Of a stretch of 64,000 bases of DNA, positions 25,901-34,038 are shown piece by piece (the stretch's first letter is position 1; every line of letters begins with the position of its first letter). Below the pieces are notes generated by a model, which worked only from the letters and a program-made list of their open reading frames with translations, was not told where the DNA came from and did not search any database. The DNA comes from Streptomyces eurythermus (GTDB taxonomy: Bacteria > Actinomycetota > Actinomycetes > Streptomycetales > Streptomycetaceae). A program made the translations under genes and the position numbers. Location: positions 1 through 64,000 of the forward strand of contig NZ_BMSK01000027.1 of assembly GCF_014649115.1 (NCBI RefSeq), given 5' to 3'.

Positions 25901-27559
25901 GCGGGCCGCGTCCCAGGCGGCCACGGCGGTCTTCTCGGCGTCGCTGGCGGCGAGCGCGGCCCGTGCCGGGTCGGCGTCCGGGGCGCTGTCGTCCAGCCAG
26001 CCGGCGCGGACCGCCTCGGCGGTCTCCTGCTCGACCTCGGCGAGCCGCTGGCGCAGGTGCCCGGCCTCGCTGCGGGCCCGCTGCGCCTCGGTGGCGGCGG
26101 TGGTGGCGTCGCGGTGGGCGAAGTCGCCGGCCTCCTGGAGGGCGGCGGACCGCTCCTCCTCCTCGTTGGCCAGTTCCTCGGCGCTCTCGGCGGCGGCGTG
26201 CAGGGCCCGTACGAGGTCCACGGCGGCCTTGGCGCGGGCGGCGAGCGCGGGGGCCGCGTCCCGTTCGGCCTCCTGGATGGCGGCGGACACGCGCGCGACA
26301 CGGTCGGCGGCGGCCCGGTGGCGCAGCACGGCCTCGGCGGCCTGCCAGGCGGAGTGCAGGGTACGGGCGTCGGCCAGTTCGCGCTTCTGCGCGGCGGCGG
26401 ACTTCTCGGCGGCGGCCAGCGCCAGGGAGGCGTGCCGGTAGGCGAGTTCGGCGGCGATGAGGGCGCTGCGCTCGCGGGCGCCCTCGGAGTGGGTGACGGC
26501 GTAGGCGGCGGCCGTGACCCGCTGGGCGAGGTCGGCGGCCCGGACCCGCTCCCGCACGGCGCGCGCGGACAGCCGCCGGGCCAGCGTGCGGGTACGGCGT
26601 TCGGCGCCCGCGTGCACGTCACGCGCGCGTGCCCGGGCGTCGGCCGCCTCCACGATCCTTCCGAGCAGATCGACCGAGCCGGCAGTGAAGTCCCGTTCGG
26701 CGATCAGTTCGGCGCGCCGGCCCAGCTTGTTGCCGAAGCCGCTGACGAGGTCGGCGAGGCCGTCGGTGTCGCGGGTGTCGGTGACGGCGCGCAGCAGCAG
26801 ATCGGTGAAGTCGGAGTCCTTCTTGACCGCGAAGAGGCCGGCCGCCTCGCCCTCGTCGGCGTTCATCTCGCGCTGGTAGCGGAAGAGTTCGGGGTCCAGG
26901 CCGAGGTCGCCGAGGTGCTCGGTCCAGCGCTCGTGGATCTCCTCCCAGTGCACCTCCAGGTGCGGGTATGCCTTTCCGGCCTCCATGAGGGCGTCGCGGA
27001 AGCCCTTCATGGTGCGGCGGCGGCCGTGCGCGCCGGAGGCGCCCTCGACGGGCGGCCGTACGGCGGTGGCCTCGGCGACGGGCAGGCTGTCCAGGCTGAG
27101 GCCGGGGCCGGGACGGAAGGAGTACCAGGCCTCGGCGAACTTGCGCGGATCGTTGGAGACCTGCCGTCCGCGCCATTCGCTGACCTTGCCGACGACCACG
27201 CACTCGCCGGTCTGCACGTGCTGCCATTCCAGGGCCACGTGGCCGCAGTCGTCGGCGAGCAGGAACTTGCGCAGCACACCGGAGCTGGCGCCGCCGAGGG
27301 TGTTGCGGTGACCCGGCAGCATCACCGAGAAGATCAGCTTGAGCAGGACGGACTTGCCGCCGCCGTTCTCCAGGAACAGCACGCCCGCGGGCGCGGGCCG
27401 GCGCGGCGGGCCGGACGGCTCGTCCTCGAAGAACTCCGCCTGCGTGGGCGCCGGGTCGGGCACGGGCTCGCCGACACCCCGCAGGTCAAGCACGGTGTCG
27501 GCGTAGCGCGCACCGGCGGGACCGATGGAGTAGAGGCGGACCCGGGACAGCTCGTACAT
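22919..27559 (-). CDS. SMC/MukB-like coiled-coil ATPase (MksB/JetC-type), unusual ATPase motifs
   Basis: A 1546-residue protein with an N-terminal P-loop (64-70, ENGGGKS), very long Ala/Glu/Arg-rich coiled coils (about 300-720 and 800-1330) flanking a central non-coiled region that may be a hinge, and a C-terminal ABC signature (FSGGQ, 1410-1414) with Walker B LFLDNP. This is SMC architecture. With the two upstream genes, encoding winged-helix proteins, the operon resembles MukBEF/MksBEF/JetABC DNA-loop-extruding complexes. Two deviations are visible: the first P-loop Gly is Leu63, and the residue after Walker B Asp1448, normally the catalytic Glu, is Asn1449. It may bind ATP but hydrolyse it slowly, or use another residue. 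Last gene of the operon. Confidence 0.7.
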   Translation of the reverse strand: MYELSRVRLYSIGPAGARYADTVLDLRGVGEPVPDPAPTQAEFFEDEPSGPPRRPAPAGVLFLENGGGKSVLLKLIFSVMLPGHRNTLGGASSGVLRKFLLADDCGHVALEWQHVQTGECVVVGKVSEWRGRQVSNDPRKFAEAWYSFRPGPGLSLDSLPVAEATAVRPPVEGASGAHGRRRTMKGFRDALMEAGKAYPHLEVHWEEIHERWTEHLGDLGLDPELFRYQREMNADEGEAAGLFAVKKDSDFTDLLLRAVTDTRDTDGLADLVSGFGNKLGRRAELIAERDFTAGSVDLLGRIVEAADARARARDVHAGAERRTRTLARRLSARAVRERVRAADLAQRVTAAAYAVTHSEGARERSALIAAELAYRHASLALAAAEKSAAAQKRELADARTLHSAWQAAEAVLRHRAAADRVARVSAAIQEAERDAAPALAARAKAAVDLVRALHAAAESAEELANEEEERSAALQEAGDFAHRDATTAATEAQRARSEAGHLRQRLAEVEQETAEAVRAGWLDDSAPDADPARAALAASDAEKTAVAAWDAAREAARKATEHAREAAAAESRAELTAARAADAATAAERAYEAERRLAESLAAEERLAELLSLPGAPSTVRVPGPRTGADDAAPAPRTVAEGALTPEELDRFADELRELLDDTVSTAERHLFDLRTAAADDARILGALGDGGLLPPGPDVLATVEFLGEHGIPALPGWRYLAQAVDPADHARVLAARPELVDGVIITDPDTHARAREVLGDAALLPRSAVAVGTAAALLAPPPAADTTPGDVFLVPPNPAMHDEHAADEERQALRARATERDEEIRVLAARLGKDRELAARLASWRTGCPAGRLTELARAAEQARAFAEEAEAELAEARTVRAEAEETAAEAARVRDERQEAAQKARRAADALAGLAFRLRERAGWQAKLRELADEAAESEARAQACLERARAADEDRRAAQRAADDARRTARALRAERSEIAGAPDDVPAADTDTPKASLPALREAYRAASQVYEKVGVGADLRAEQARAESDESAARAELDRLSNKVRTRAEQLLQSPDGSDGPSRQAAAARAEELVQLLETRMSTASEQLGRLRGEAERLAPEDGEAHTELPEDLVPRDAEHAQALLRTATAELAARTEALAEARQAHTELLEAHRAAEDAAGGFDEIAAMLRDLLREQAPEEEPEEPEPYPGTLEEARHSAAEARRSLRGCAADLSAAEAAVREASDVLVRHANSTRYEQVRTPARQQIRELPASALPEHAQKWADAFAPRLRVLTDELAQLERNRDSIVDRLRGLVESALATLRSAQRLSRLPEGLGEWSGQEFLRIRFEEPDQATLTERLGEVIDEATRAAVKKNSDLRRDGMSLLLRGVAAALQPKGVAVEILKPDAVLRAERVPVGQMGDVFSGGQLLTAAIALYCTMAALRSNDRGRDKHRHAGTLFLDNPIGRANATYLLELQRAVSDALGVQLLYTTGLFDTTALAEFPLVIRLRNDADLRAGLKYISVEEHLRPGLPQPPQAGEAVHSEITATRMYKKPAPSAP

Positions 27560-27645
27560 GGCGGACTCTCGTCAGTGTTCTTGCGGTGGAGGGGGGCAGG
27601 GTTCTCGCGGTGCGGGGACGTTCGGGGTTCTTGCCGCGCGGGGGG

Positions 27646-28524
27646 TCAGGAGTGGAACGGCAGTCCGGCGTCGGTCACCAGGTCCAGGTCGTCGGTGTCC
27701 TCGGCGGGCAGCAGGGTGGCCGTGCCGTCGGTGACCGGTACGACGCCCAGCTCGGACAGTTCGGCCAGGGCGGCGTTGCCGGCCATGTCGCGGACCTGGA
27801 GCTGGTAGCGGGCGGTGGTGCGGTAGGTGCCGCCGTTGTCGTCGCCGGTGCGCTGCAGGAAGCCGGAGTCGGTGAGGAAGGCCAGGGCCTTGGCGACGAT
27901 GCCGGTGGTGGAGGCGGCGGGGCGGCGGGCGTCCTTGGTGGCGCCGGTGGCGCTGCGCCGGGCCCAGATCCGCCAGGCGGCCTCCAGACCGGGCGCGTCG
28001 GTGGCCGGGTCGGTGTTCTCGCCGCGCTCCTCGGCGCGCTCCTCCAGGCGGCGGCAGGCCTGCCGGACGAAGGCGTCGACGCCGTTGACGGTGACCCGGC
28101 CGATGTAGGAGTCGTCGGCGAGGTCCTCGGGGCGCGGGAACGCCAGCGCGGCGACGGCGAGATGGGCGAGGCCGTGCAGGAAGCGGTCGCCGGAGTCGGC
28201 GGCGGTACGGCGCGCGTAGTCGCCCATGCGGACGGCGAAGACCGAGTCCTCGGCGGCGGTGACGGCCATGCCCGCGCGCGGGGACACCTCCAGCACGACG
28301 AGTCCGAGCCCGGCGGCGACGGCGTCGGCGAGCCGGGCGAAGGCCGGGTCCTCGCGGTAGCGGCGCAGCAGTTCGGTGTACTCCTGGTCGCGGGCGGGCG
28401 CCAGCTTGGGCTGGAGTCCGAAGGCGACGAGCCGTGCCGCGTCGGCGGCGTCGGCGGGGGTGACGGCGGTGGAGGCCGGCGGGGCGGGTGTCTCCGCCTC
28501 GCTCCACTCGACGTGCTCGGTCAC
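27646..28524 (-). CDS. putative MukE/MksE/JetB-like subunit
   Basis: A 292-residue protein without membrane segments. A helical region (FLHGLAHLAVAALAFP...) is followed by a winged-helix-like part (IVAKALAFLTDSGFLQRTGDD...YRTTARYQLQVRDMA). Size, the winged-helix impression and position between the kleisin-like and SMC-like genes fit a KITE subunit such as MukE or JetB; sequence identity to named members is not obvious to me, so this is inference from layout. The GTG at 28524 has a good AAGGAG ribosome site. It starts 31 bp after the upstream gene and ends 86 bp before the SMC-like gene. Confidence 0.55.
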   Translation of the reverse strand: MTEHVEWSEAETPAPPASTAVTPADAADAARLVAFGLQPKLAPARDQEYTELLRRYREDPAFARLADAVAAGLGLVVLEVSPRAGMAVTAAEDSVFAVRMGDYARRTAADSGDRFLHGLAHLAVAALAFPRPEDLADDSYIGRVTVNGVDAFVRQACRRLEERAEERGENTDPATDAPGLEAAWRIWARRSATGATKDARRPAASTTGIVAKALAFLTDSGFLQRTGDDNGGTYRTTARYQLQVRDMAGNAALAELSELGVVPVTDGTATLLPAEDTDDLDLVTDAGLPFHS

Positions 28525-28555
28525 GGGTTGGGCTCCTTGTCGCGGTGGTGCTCGG

Positions 28556-30085
28556 TCATGCTGCTTCCGTCCGGTCGGCCGCCATCCCGGCGGCGTCCAG
28601 CAGGGCCGTTCCCACGATGAGGTCGGCCCCGCCGAATTCGGGATCGTCCAGCTCGGTCCCGTCGTCCACGGCGAACAGCAGCTTCTCCTCGCCCTGCCGG
28701 TAGGCGGTGCCGACGGCGGGGCTGGCCGCGTGGACCGCCAGCAGCGCCACCAGGTAGGCGAGGTCGGGGTCGCCGGTGCGGCGGGCCTCGGCGAGCAGCC
28801 CGGACAGTCTTCTGGGCGCGTCCGGCGGCAGGTCCAGCAGTTCCGTCGCCGCGGCGAGCTGTTCCTCGCTGAACCGGCTGTCGTCGGGCGTGGCGATCAG
28901 GTCGGGCTCGGGCATCTCCGCGCCCAGGTGCTCCCGTTCCACCGGCGGGGTCAGCAGGATGTCGACGAGGTCGCCGACCCGGACGGACACCGGTGTGCGC
29001 GGTCCGGTGCCGCGCGCGAAGAAGGCGTCGGTGACCCGGATGGCCTGCTCCAACGGCAACGGCAGCACAGGGGCGACCAGATGGCCGTAGAGGTCTATCC
29101 CGGACGTCGCCGCCGGGGTGGCGAAGGCCTGCCGGTCCTGTTCGGCGCGGAACAGCGGGCCGGCCTCCAGCAGGCGCGACTGAAGCTGGGTGTGGCGCCG
29201 GATGCAGTCCTTGACGATGTCGACCAGCTCGGCGGCGCGGCGCTTGTGCTCGGGCTCCTCGGTCTCGTCGCGGGCCTTGCGGATGTTGGTGAGGATGGCG
29301 TTCTCGTGGCGGTAGCGCTCGGCCACGTGGTCCAGCGCCTCGGCGATCATGTCGGGGACGGTGTTCAGCCAGTCGACCGCGCGGACGTTGCGCCGGGTGG
29401 CCTCCAGGGCGCGGCGCAGGGTCTCGGAGTACTGCACCGTGCGGTAGCGGGCCTGTTCGGCGGCGAGCTGGGCGTCGGCGAGCCGGCCGCGGCTGATCAG
29501 CACCTCCAGCTTGACCTCGGCGGCGATCTGGGCGCTGGTGACGTCCGTGTCGAGGGCGCCGACCAGGACGTTGACCGCCTCGTCCGTGGTGCGCAGGTAC
29601 ACCGTGCCGCCGGGGCCGGGGACCTCCTCGATCAGCTTGAAGTCGTAGTCGCGGCGGACGTAGGTGCCGTCCGGCGCGAAGGTGCCGTAGACCGCGCGGA
29701 AGCCGCGGTCCACGCTGCCGACGTTGATCAGGTTCTCCAGGACCCAGCGGGCCACGCGCTCGTGTTCGGCGGTGGGCCGGTGCGGTGCCTGGGCGGCGAT
29801 GCGCGGGACCAGCCGGGCGACGACCTGTTCGTGGTCGGCGCCCGTGTCGAAGTCCATGTTCAGCGTGACCAGGTCGATGGCGACCAGGGCCACCTCGGCC
29901 ATTCCGTACACCGAGTACTCACCGGCCAGGTTGGCCTTGCGCGCGTCCAGGTCGTGCAGCGGCGCGGTGCAGGCGAGCGCGCGCAGCCGGCGCGCCAGCC
30001 CCTCGTCGGCGGCCGGGCCCTGCGCCGGGCGCGGCCCCGCGCTGAGCTGGGGCGGAACACTGTCCGTCGATGCAGGCGAAGTCAC
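28556..30085 (-). CDS. putative MukF/MksF/JetA-like (kleisin-type) subunit
   Basis: A roughly 509-residue protein, mostly helical. The N-terminal part suggests a winged helix, the middle has long amphipathic helices (around ETLRRALEATRRNVRAVDWLN and the following segment), and the C-terminus is acidic. As the first gene of the operon with a putative KITE and an SMC ATPase, it is the best candidate kleisin (MukF/MksF/JetA analogue). The start is placed at GTG 30085 because TAGTCT stands 7 nt upstream, the spacing of a leaderless Streptomyces promoter; an ATG at 30115 has no ribosome site. No JetD/MksG nuclease gene adjoins the operon. Confidence 0.55.
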   Translation of the reverse strand: MTSPASTDSVPPQLSAGPRPAQGPAADEGLARRLRALACTAPLHDLDARKANLAGEYSVYGMAEVALVAIDLVTLNMDFDTGADHEQVVARLVPRIAAQAPHRPTAEHERVARWVLENLINVGSVDRGFRAVYGTFAPDGTYVRRDYDFKLIEEVPGPGGTVYLRTTDEAVNVLVGALDTDVTSAQIAAEVKLEVLISRGRLADAQLAAEQARYRTVQYSETLRRALEATRRNVRAVDWLNTVPDMIAEALDHVAERYRHENAILTNIRKARDETEEPEHKRRAAELVDIVKDCIRRHTQLQSRLLEAGPLFRAEQDRQAFATPAATSGIDLYGHLVAPVLPLPLEQAIRVTDAFFARGTGPRTPVSVRVGDLVDILLTPPVEREHLGAEMPEPDLIATPDDSRFSEEQLAAATELLDLPPDAPRRLSGLLAEARRTGDPDLAYLVALLAVHAASPAVGTAYRQGEEKLLFAVDDGTELDDPEFGGADLIVGTALLDAAGMAADRTEAA

Positions 30086-30371
30086 GGTGCACAGACTAGG
30101 TCCTGGGTCTGACATCAGCCCAAACGGCTCAGAAGCGACGGCCGTCACGGAAGCGGAAGAGAGCCTACCGCGCGGTTCGGGCGGGGGCGGGCGCAGCGGT
30201 TCGGGCGGGGCCGGATGCGCCGATTCGAGCAGGGTCGGGCGCATCGGGCGGGCGCACGGCCCAGGAGGCCGGCCGGGTCGGCGCGGGAGGAGTGGCCCTC
30301 GGCGCGGGGGGACGGCGGCGCCGGTCAGCGGGCACCGGCCGCGTCGCCCCGGAGGGGCCGGCCGCGTGGGT

Positions 30372-31079
30372 TCAGGGGGGGCCGGTCGTGTCCTCGCCCA
30401 CGCGGCGCCGGTAGACCTCGACGACCCGTTCCAGGGAGTCCGCGAGGTACGTCTCCAGGAGCCGTTCCGCGCCCTTCGTGTCCCCCGCCTGGAGCGCCCG
30501 CAGGATCCCGGCGTTGCGGGCGAGGTAGGGCTCGTGCAGCCGGCGCGGGTCGTCCACCACGTGGAAGGCCAGGCGCAGCTCGGCGAAGACGCTGCGCATC
30601 AGCTCGTCGGTGCGTTCGCTGCCGGCCAGGGCGACCAGTTCCCGGTGGAAGTGGATGTTGGCCGTACCCACCCCTTTCCAGTCGTTCTCCGTAGCCGCCG
30701 TGTGCCCTTCCTCGACCGCCGCGACCAGTGCGCCGAGCCGGTACGGCGGCCCGCCGAGGCCGCGGACGACGGCGCACTCGACCAGCGCGCGCGTGCGGTA
30801 GATGTCCTCCACGTCCTCGACCGTCAGGACCCTGACGAAGACGCCCCGGTTGAGTTCGTGGATCAGCAACCGCTCGTGGGTGAGCAGCCGGAACGCCTCG
30901 CGCAGGGTGTTGCGGGAGACGCCGAGGGCCCCGCCGATGCTGTCCTCCGACAGCCGGGTGCCGGGCGGGAAGTAGCCCTCGGCTATGCGGCTCCTGAGGA
31001 TGTCGGAGACCCGCTCCGCGGTGCTGGTACGGCCCAGGAGGACGCGGTCGCCGGCCAGTCCCGTCAGCTGCTCTGCCAT
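30372..31079 (-). CDS. GntR-family regulator, FadR subfamily
   Basis: A 235-residue regulator with an N-terminal winged helix (RVSDILRSRIAEGYFPPGTRLSEDSIGGALGVSRNTLREAFRLL region, about 20-75) and an all-helical FCD effector domain (about 85-220; IHFHRELVALAGS contains conserved metal-ligand His residues). FCD regulators usually bind carboxylates. It is divergent from the MFS transporter and pxpABC, and the 17-bp palindrome at 31129-31145 between them has the FadR-type operator pattern. The likely role is control of 5-oxoproline uptake and breakdown, as repressor released by the substrate; this is inference from context. Confidence 0.9.
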   Translation of the reverse strand: MAEQLTGLAGDRVLLGRTSTAERVSDILRSRIAEGYFPPGTRLSEDSIGGALGVSRNTLREAFRLLTHERLLIHELNRGVFVRVLTVEDVEDIYRTRALVECAVVRGLGGPPYRLGALVAAVEEGHTAATENDWKGVGTANIHFHRELVALAGSERTDELMRSVFAELRLAFHVVDDPRRLHEPYLARNAGILRALQAGDTKGAERLLETYLADSLERVVEVYRRRVGEDTTGPP

Positions 31080-31128
31080 GCCCGGAATTCAAGCGCAGAC
31101 ATCGGAACGAAACAACATGGGTATTGAG

Positions 31129-31145
31129 GGATCGTTGAACGATCC
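31129..31145. promoter_or_regulatory. FadR-type operator between gntR and MFS-pxp operon
   Basis: GGATCGTT-G-AACGATCC is a perfect 17-bp palindrome whose core TCGTTGAACGA fits the FadR-subfamily consensus TNGTNNNACNA. It lies 60 bp before the MFS start and 49 bp before the regulator start, ideally placed for autoregulation and control of the operon. Confidence 0.75.
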
Positions 31146-31205
31146 TCTACGGTGCTCGGCACGGCTCGCTTCCCAGCACCCTCCGTCCCCTTCTGCGAGG
31201 TGCCC

Positions 31206-32528
31206 ATGAGCACGACCCCACCGCCCCGGCCCGGCCCCTCCGCCGGCGTACGGCCGGCGCGAGGTGAACGGACCGACGAGGACGGCGCGTTCGGCTGGCT
31301 GCGCGCCCTCGGCCCACGCGGCCGGCGCGCGTTCGCCGGAGCTTTCGGCGGATACGCCCTGGATTCCTACGACTACTTCACCCTGCCGCTGAGCATGGTG
31401 GCGCTGGCGGCGTACTTCGGCCTCGACAGCGGCCAGACCGGTCTGTTCACCACGGTGACGCTGGTGGTCTCGGCGGTCGGCGGCGCCGTGGCCGGTGTGG
31501 TCGCGGACCGGGTCGGCCGGGTCCGGGCGCTGATGATCACGGTGATCACGTACGCCGTGTTCACCGTCGCCTGCGGTTTCGCGCCCACCTACGAGACGCT
31601 GCTGCTCTTCCGGGCCCTGCAGGGCCTCGGTTTCGGCGGCGAGTGGGCGGTCGGGGCGATCCTGGTCGCCGAGTACGCGGGCGCGCGCCACCGGGGCCGT
31701 ACGCTCGGCGCGGTCCAGAGTTCCTGGGCGGTCGGCTGGGGGCTGGCGGCGGTGGTCTACACGCTGGTCTTCTCCTTCGTCGGCGAGGACCTGGCCTGGC
31801 GGGTGATGTTCTGGACCGGGGCGCTGCCGGCGCTGCTCGTGGTGTGGCTGCGCCGACGGGTGCACGACGCTCCCACGGCGACGGCCGCCCGCGAACAGGA
31901 CCCGCGGCGCGGCTCCTTCGCGGCCGTCTTCCGCCCCGGCCGGGACGGCGTGCCGGGTTTGTTGCGCACCACGCTCCTGGCGAGCCTGCTGTCGACGGGC
32001 GTACAGGGCGGCTACTACACGCTGGCGACCTGGGTGCCGACGTACCTGAAGTCGGAACGCGGCCTGTCGGTGGTGGGCACCGGCGGCTATCTGGCCTTCC
32101 TGATCTCCGGCGCGTTCCTCGGCTACCTGACCGGCGGGGTGCTGACCGACCGGCTGGGCCGGCGGAACAACATCTGGCTGTTCGCGCTGCTGTCGGCGCT
32201 GTGCATCCTGGCGTACGCGAACATCCCGCACGGCGCCGACACTCTGCTGCTGGTGCTCGGTTTCCCGCTCGGCTTCTGCATGTCGGCCATCTTCAGCGGT
32301 TTCGGCTCCTACCTGAGCGAGCTGTACCCGACGGCGGTGCGCGGCACCGGGCAGGGCTTCACGTACAACACCGGCCGCGCGGTGGGCGCGGTGTTCCCGA
32401 CCGTGGTCGGGTTCCTCGCGGACAGCTGGGGCGTCGGGGGCGCGCTGGTCTTCGGCGCGATCGGCTACGGCGTCGCCGCGCTGGCCCTGCTGGGGCTGCC
32501 GGAGACCCGCGGGAGGGAGCTGGCCTGA
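31206..32528 (+). CDS. MFS transporter (metabolite:H+ symporter type)
   Basis: A 440-residue major facilitator with 12 predicted helices. The MFS signature between helices 2 and 3 appears as GVVADRVGRVRALM, and its repeat in the second half as GVLTDRLGRRNN. The type resembles carboxylate/sialic-acid porters. It is the first gene of the plus-strand operon with pxpABC behind the FadR-type operator, so 5-oxoproline or a related carboxylate is a reasonable substrate, by inference only. The ATG at 31206 has a GAGG ribosome site. The pxpA gene begins 137 bp downstream. Confidence 0.88.
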   Translation: MSTTPPPRPGPSAGVRPARGERTDEDGAFGWLRALGPRGRRAFAGAFGGYALDSYDYFTLPLSMVALAAYFGLDSGQTGLFTTVTLVVSAVGGAVAGVVADRVGRVRALMITVITYAVFTVACGFAPTYETLLLFRALQGLGFGGEWAVGAILVAEYAGARHRGRTLGAVQSSWAVGWGLAAVVYTLVFSFVGEDLAWRVMFWTGALPALLVVWLRRRVHDAPTATAAREQDPRRGSFAAVFRPGRDGVPGLLRTTLLASLLSTGVQGGYYTLATWVPTYLKSERGLSVVGTGGYLAFLISGAFLGYLTGGVLTDRLGRRNNIWLFALLSALCILAYANIPHGADTLLLVLGFPLGFCMSAIFSGFGSYLSELYPTAVRGTGQGFTYNTGRAVGAVFPTVVGFLADSWGVGGALVFGAIGYGVAALALLGLPETRGRELA

Positions 32529-32665
32529 GGCGCGCGGGCCGGCCGGACCGCCGGCCTCACGGGACCGGACCACCGGCCTTACGAGAACCACCGCGGGCGA
32601 CCGCCGTACGGAACGGCCGGACGGGCGGCCCGCACGGGACGAGACACCGGAGACACGAGAACACC

Positions 32666-33424
32666 ATGACCGCGATCGATCTGAACGCCGACCTGGGCGA
32701 GGGCTTCGGGCGCTGGCGGCTGACCGACGACGAAGCACTGTTGTCCGTCGTGACCAGCGCCAACGTGGCCTGCGGCTTCCACGCGGGGGACGCGGCCACC
32801 ATGCGCCGGGTGTGCGGGCTGGCGGCCGAGCGCGGCGTGACGATCGGCGCGCAGGTCTCCTACCGGGACCTGGCCGGCTTCGGGCGGCGCGCGATGGACG
32901 TGCCGCCCGCCGAGCTGGCGGCCGAGGTGGCCTACCAGATCGGCGCCCTGGAGGTGTTCGCCCGGGCGGCGGGGGCGCGCGTGGCGTACGTCAAGCCGCA
33001 CGGCGCGCTGTACAACCGGGTGGTGCACGACGCCGAGCAGGCCGGCGCGGTGATCGACGGGGTGCGGCTCGCGGACCCCTCGCTGCCGGTGCTGGGCCTG
33101 CCCGGCTCGCGGTTGCTGGAGCTGGCCGCCGGGGCGGGGCTGCCGGCCGTTCCGGAGGCCTTCGCGGACCGCGCGTACACCGACGAGGGCACCCTGGTGC
33201 CGCGCGGCCGGGAGGGCGCCGTGGTGACCGACCCGGACACGGTCGTGGAGCGCTCGGTTAGCCTGGCGCGCTCCGGCGCGGTCGTCGCGCACTCCGGCGC
33301 GCGGATCCTGGTGCGCGCCCGGTCGCTGTGCCTGCACGGGGACACGCCCGGCGCGGTGGGTCTGGCCCGCCGGGTGCGCGAGCGGCTGGTGGCGGCGGGC
33401 GTGCGGGTGGAGGCGTTCGCGTGA
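32666..33424 (+). CDS. pxpA: 5-oxoprolinase subunit A (LamB/YcsF family)
   Basis: A 252-residue LamB/YcsF-family protein. The N-terminus IDLNADLGEGFG, the segment SANVACGFHAGD and YVKPHGALYN are hallmarks of PxpA. PxpA with PxpB and PxpC forms the prokaryotic ATP-dependent 5-oxoprolinase, which converts 5-oxoproline (pyroglutamate) to glutamate. The ATG at 32666 fits the family N-terminus; a much longer open frame upstream overlaps the MFS gene and is not coding. Its stop overlaps the pxpB GTG, so the two are translationally coupled. Confidence 0.93.
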   Translation: MTAIDLNADLGEGFGRWRLTDDEALLSVVTSANVACGFHAGDAATMRRVCGLAAERGVTIGAQVSYRDLAGFGRRAMDVPPAELAAEVAYQIGALEVFARAAGARVAYVKPHGALYNRVVHDAEQAGAVIDGVRLADPSLPVLGLPGSRLLELAAGAGLPAVPEAFADRAYTDEGTLVPRGREGAVVTDPDTVVERSVSLARSGAVVAHSGARILVRARSLCLHGDTPGAVGLARRVRERLVAAGVRVEAFA

Positions 33425-34038
33425 GGGCGCTTCCCGTGGGCGACGACGCGCTCCTCGTGGAGGTGTCGTCCGGAGAGGAGGCGCAGGCCCTGCACGCGGT
33501 GCTGCTGCGCCGCCGCGCGGAGGGCACGCTCACCGTGCGGGAGATCGTCCCAGCGGCCCGTACGGTCCTGCTCGACGGGCTGGCCGACCCGGACCGCTGG
33601 GCGGCGGAACTGACCACCTCGCGGATACCGAAGGCGCCCTCCCGCGCGCGCGAGCTGATCGAACTGCCCGTGCGCTACGACGGCCCGGACCTCGCGGTGG
33701 TCGCCGGGCACTGGGGGGTGACCGAGCGGGAGGCGGCCCGCATCCACGCCGGTACCGAGTTCACGGTGGCCTTCTGCGGCTTCGCCCCGGGCTTCGGCTA
33801 TCTCACCGGCCTGCCGGACCGCTACGCCGTCCCGCGCCGCGCCACCCCGCGCACGGCGGTCCCGGCGGGCGCCGTCGCGCTCGCCGGGCCGTACACGGGG
33901 GTGTACCCGCGCTCCTCCCCCGGCGGCTGGCAGCTGATCGGCACGACGGACGCGGTGCTCTGGGACCACACGCGCACCCCGGCCGCGCTGCTGGCCCCGG
34001 GGGCGCGGGTGCGGTTCGTACCACTGGGGGACGCGTGA
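33421..34038 (+). CDS. pxpB: 5-oxoprolinase subunit B (KipI family)
   Basis: A 205-residue allophanate-hydrolase-subunit-1/KipI-type protein. The motif FCGFAPGFGYLTGLP and the later SSPGGWQLIG are characteristic. It acts with PxpA and PxpC in 5-oxoproline hydrolysis. The GTG start at 33421 overlaps the pxpA stop codon. Its own stop overlaps the start of a small frame at 34035 that fills the gap before pxpC. Length is near the family norm. Confidence 0.93.
   Translation: MRALPVGDDALLVEVSSGEEAQALHAVLLRRRAEGTLTVREIVPAARTVLLDGLADPDRWAAELTTSRIPKAPSRARELIELPVRYDGPDLAVVAGHWGVTEREAARIHAGTEFTVAFCGFAPGFGYLTGLPDRYAVPRRATPRTAVPAGAVALAGPYTGVYPRSSPGGWQLIGTTDAVLWDHTRTPAALLAPGARVRFVPLGDA

Noticed and set aside
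25145..27808. 887-codon plus-strand frame opposite the SMC-like gene
   Set aside because: Gly-rich antisense shadow with no domain or ribosome site.
30086..30115. ATG at 30115 as start of the kleisin-like gene
   Set aside because: There is no ribosome site, and a leaderless promoter fits the GTG at 30085.
22784..30400. A JetD/MksG-like nuclease gene near the SMC operon
   Set aside because: No frame adjacent to the operon resembles a TOPRIM nuclease: the flanking genes are an IclR and a GntR regulator.
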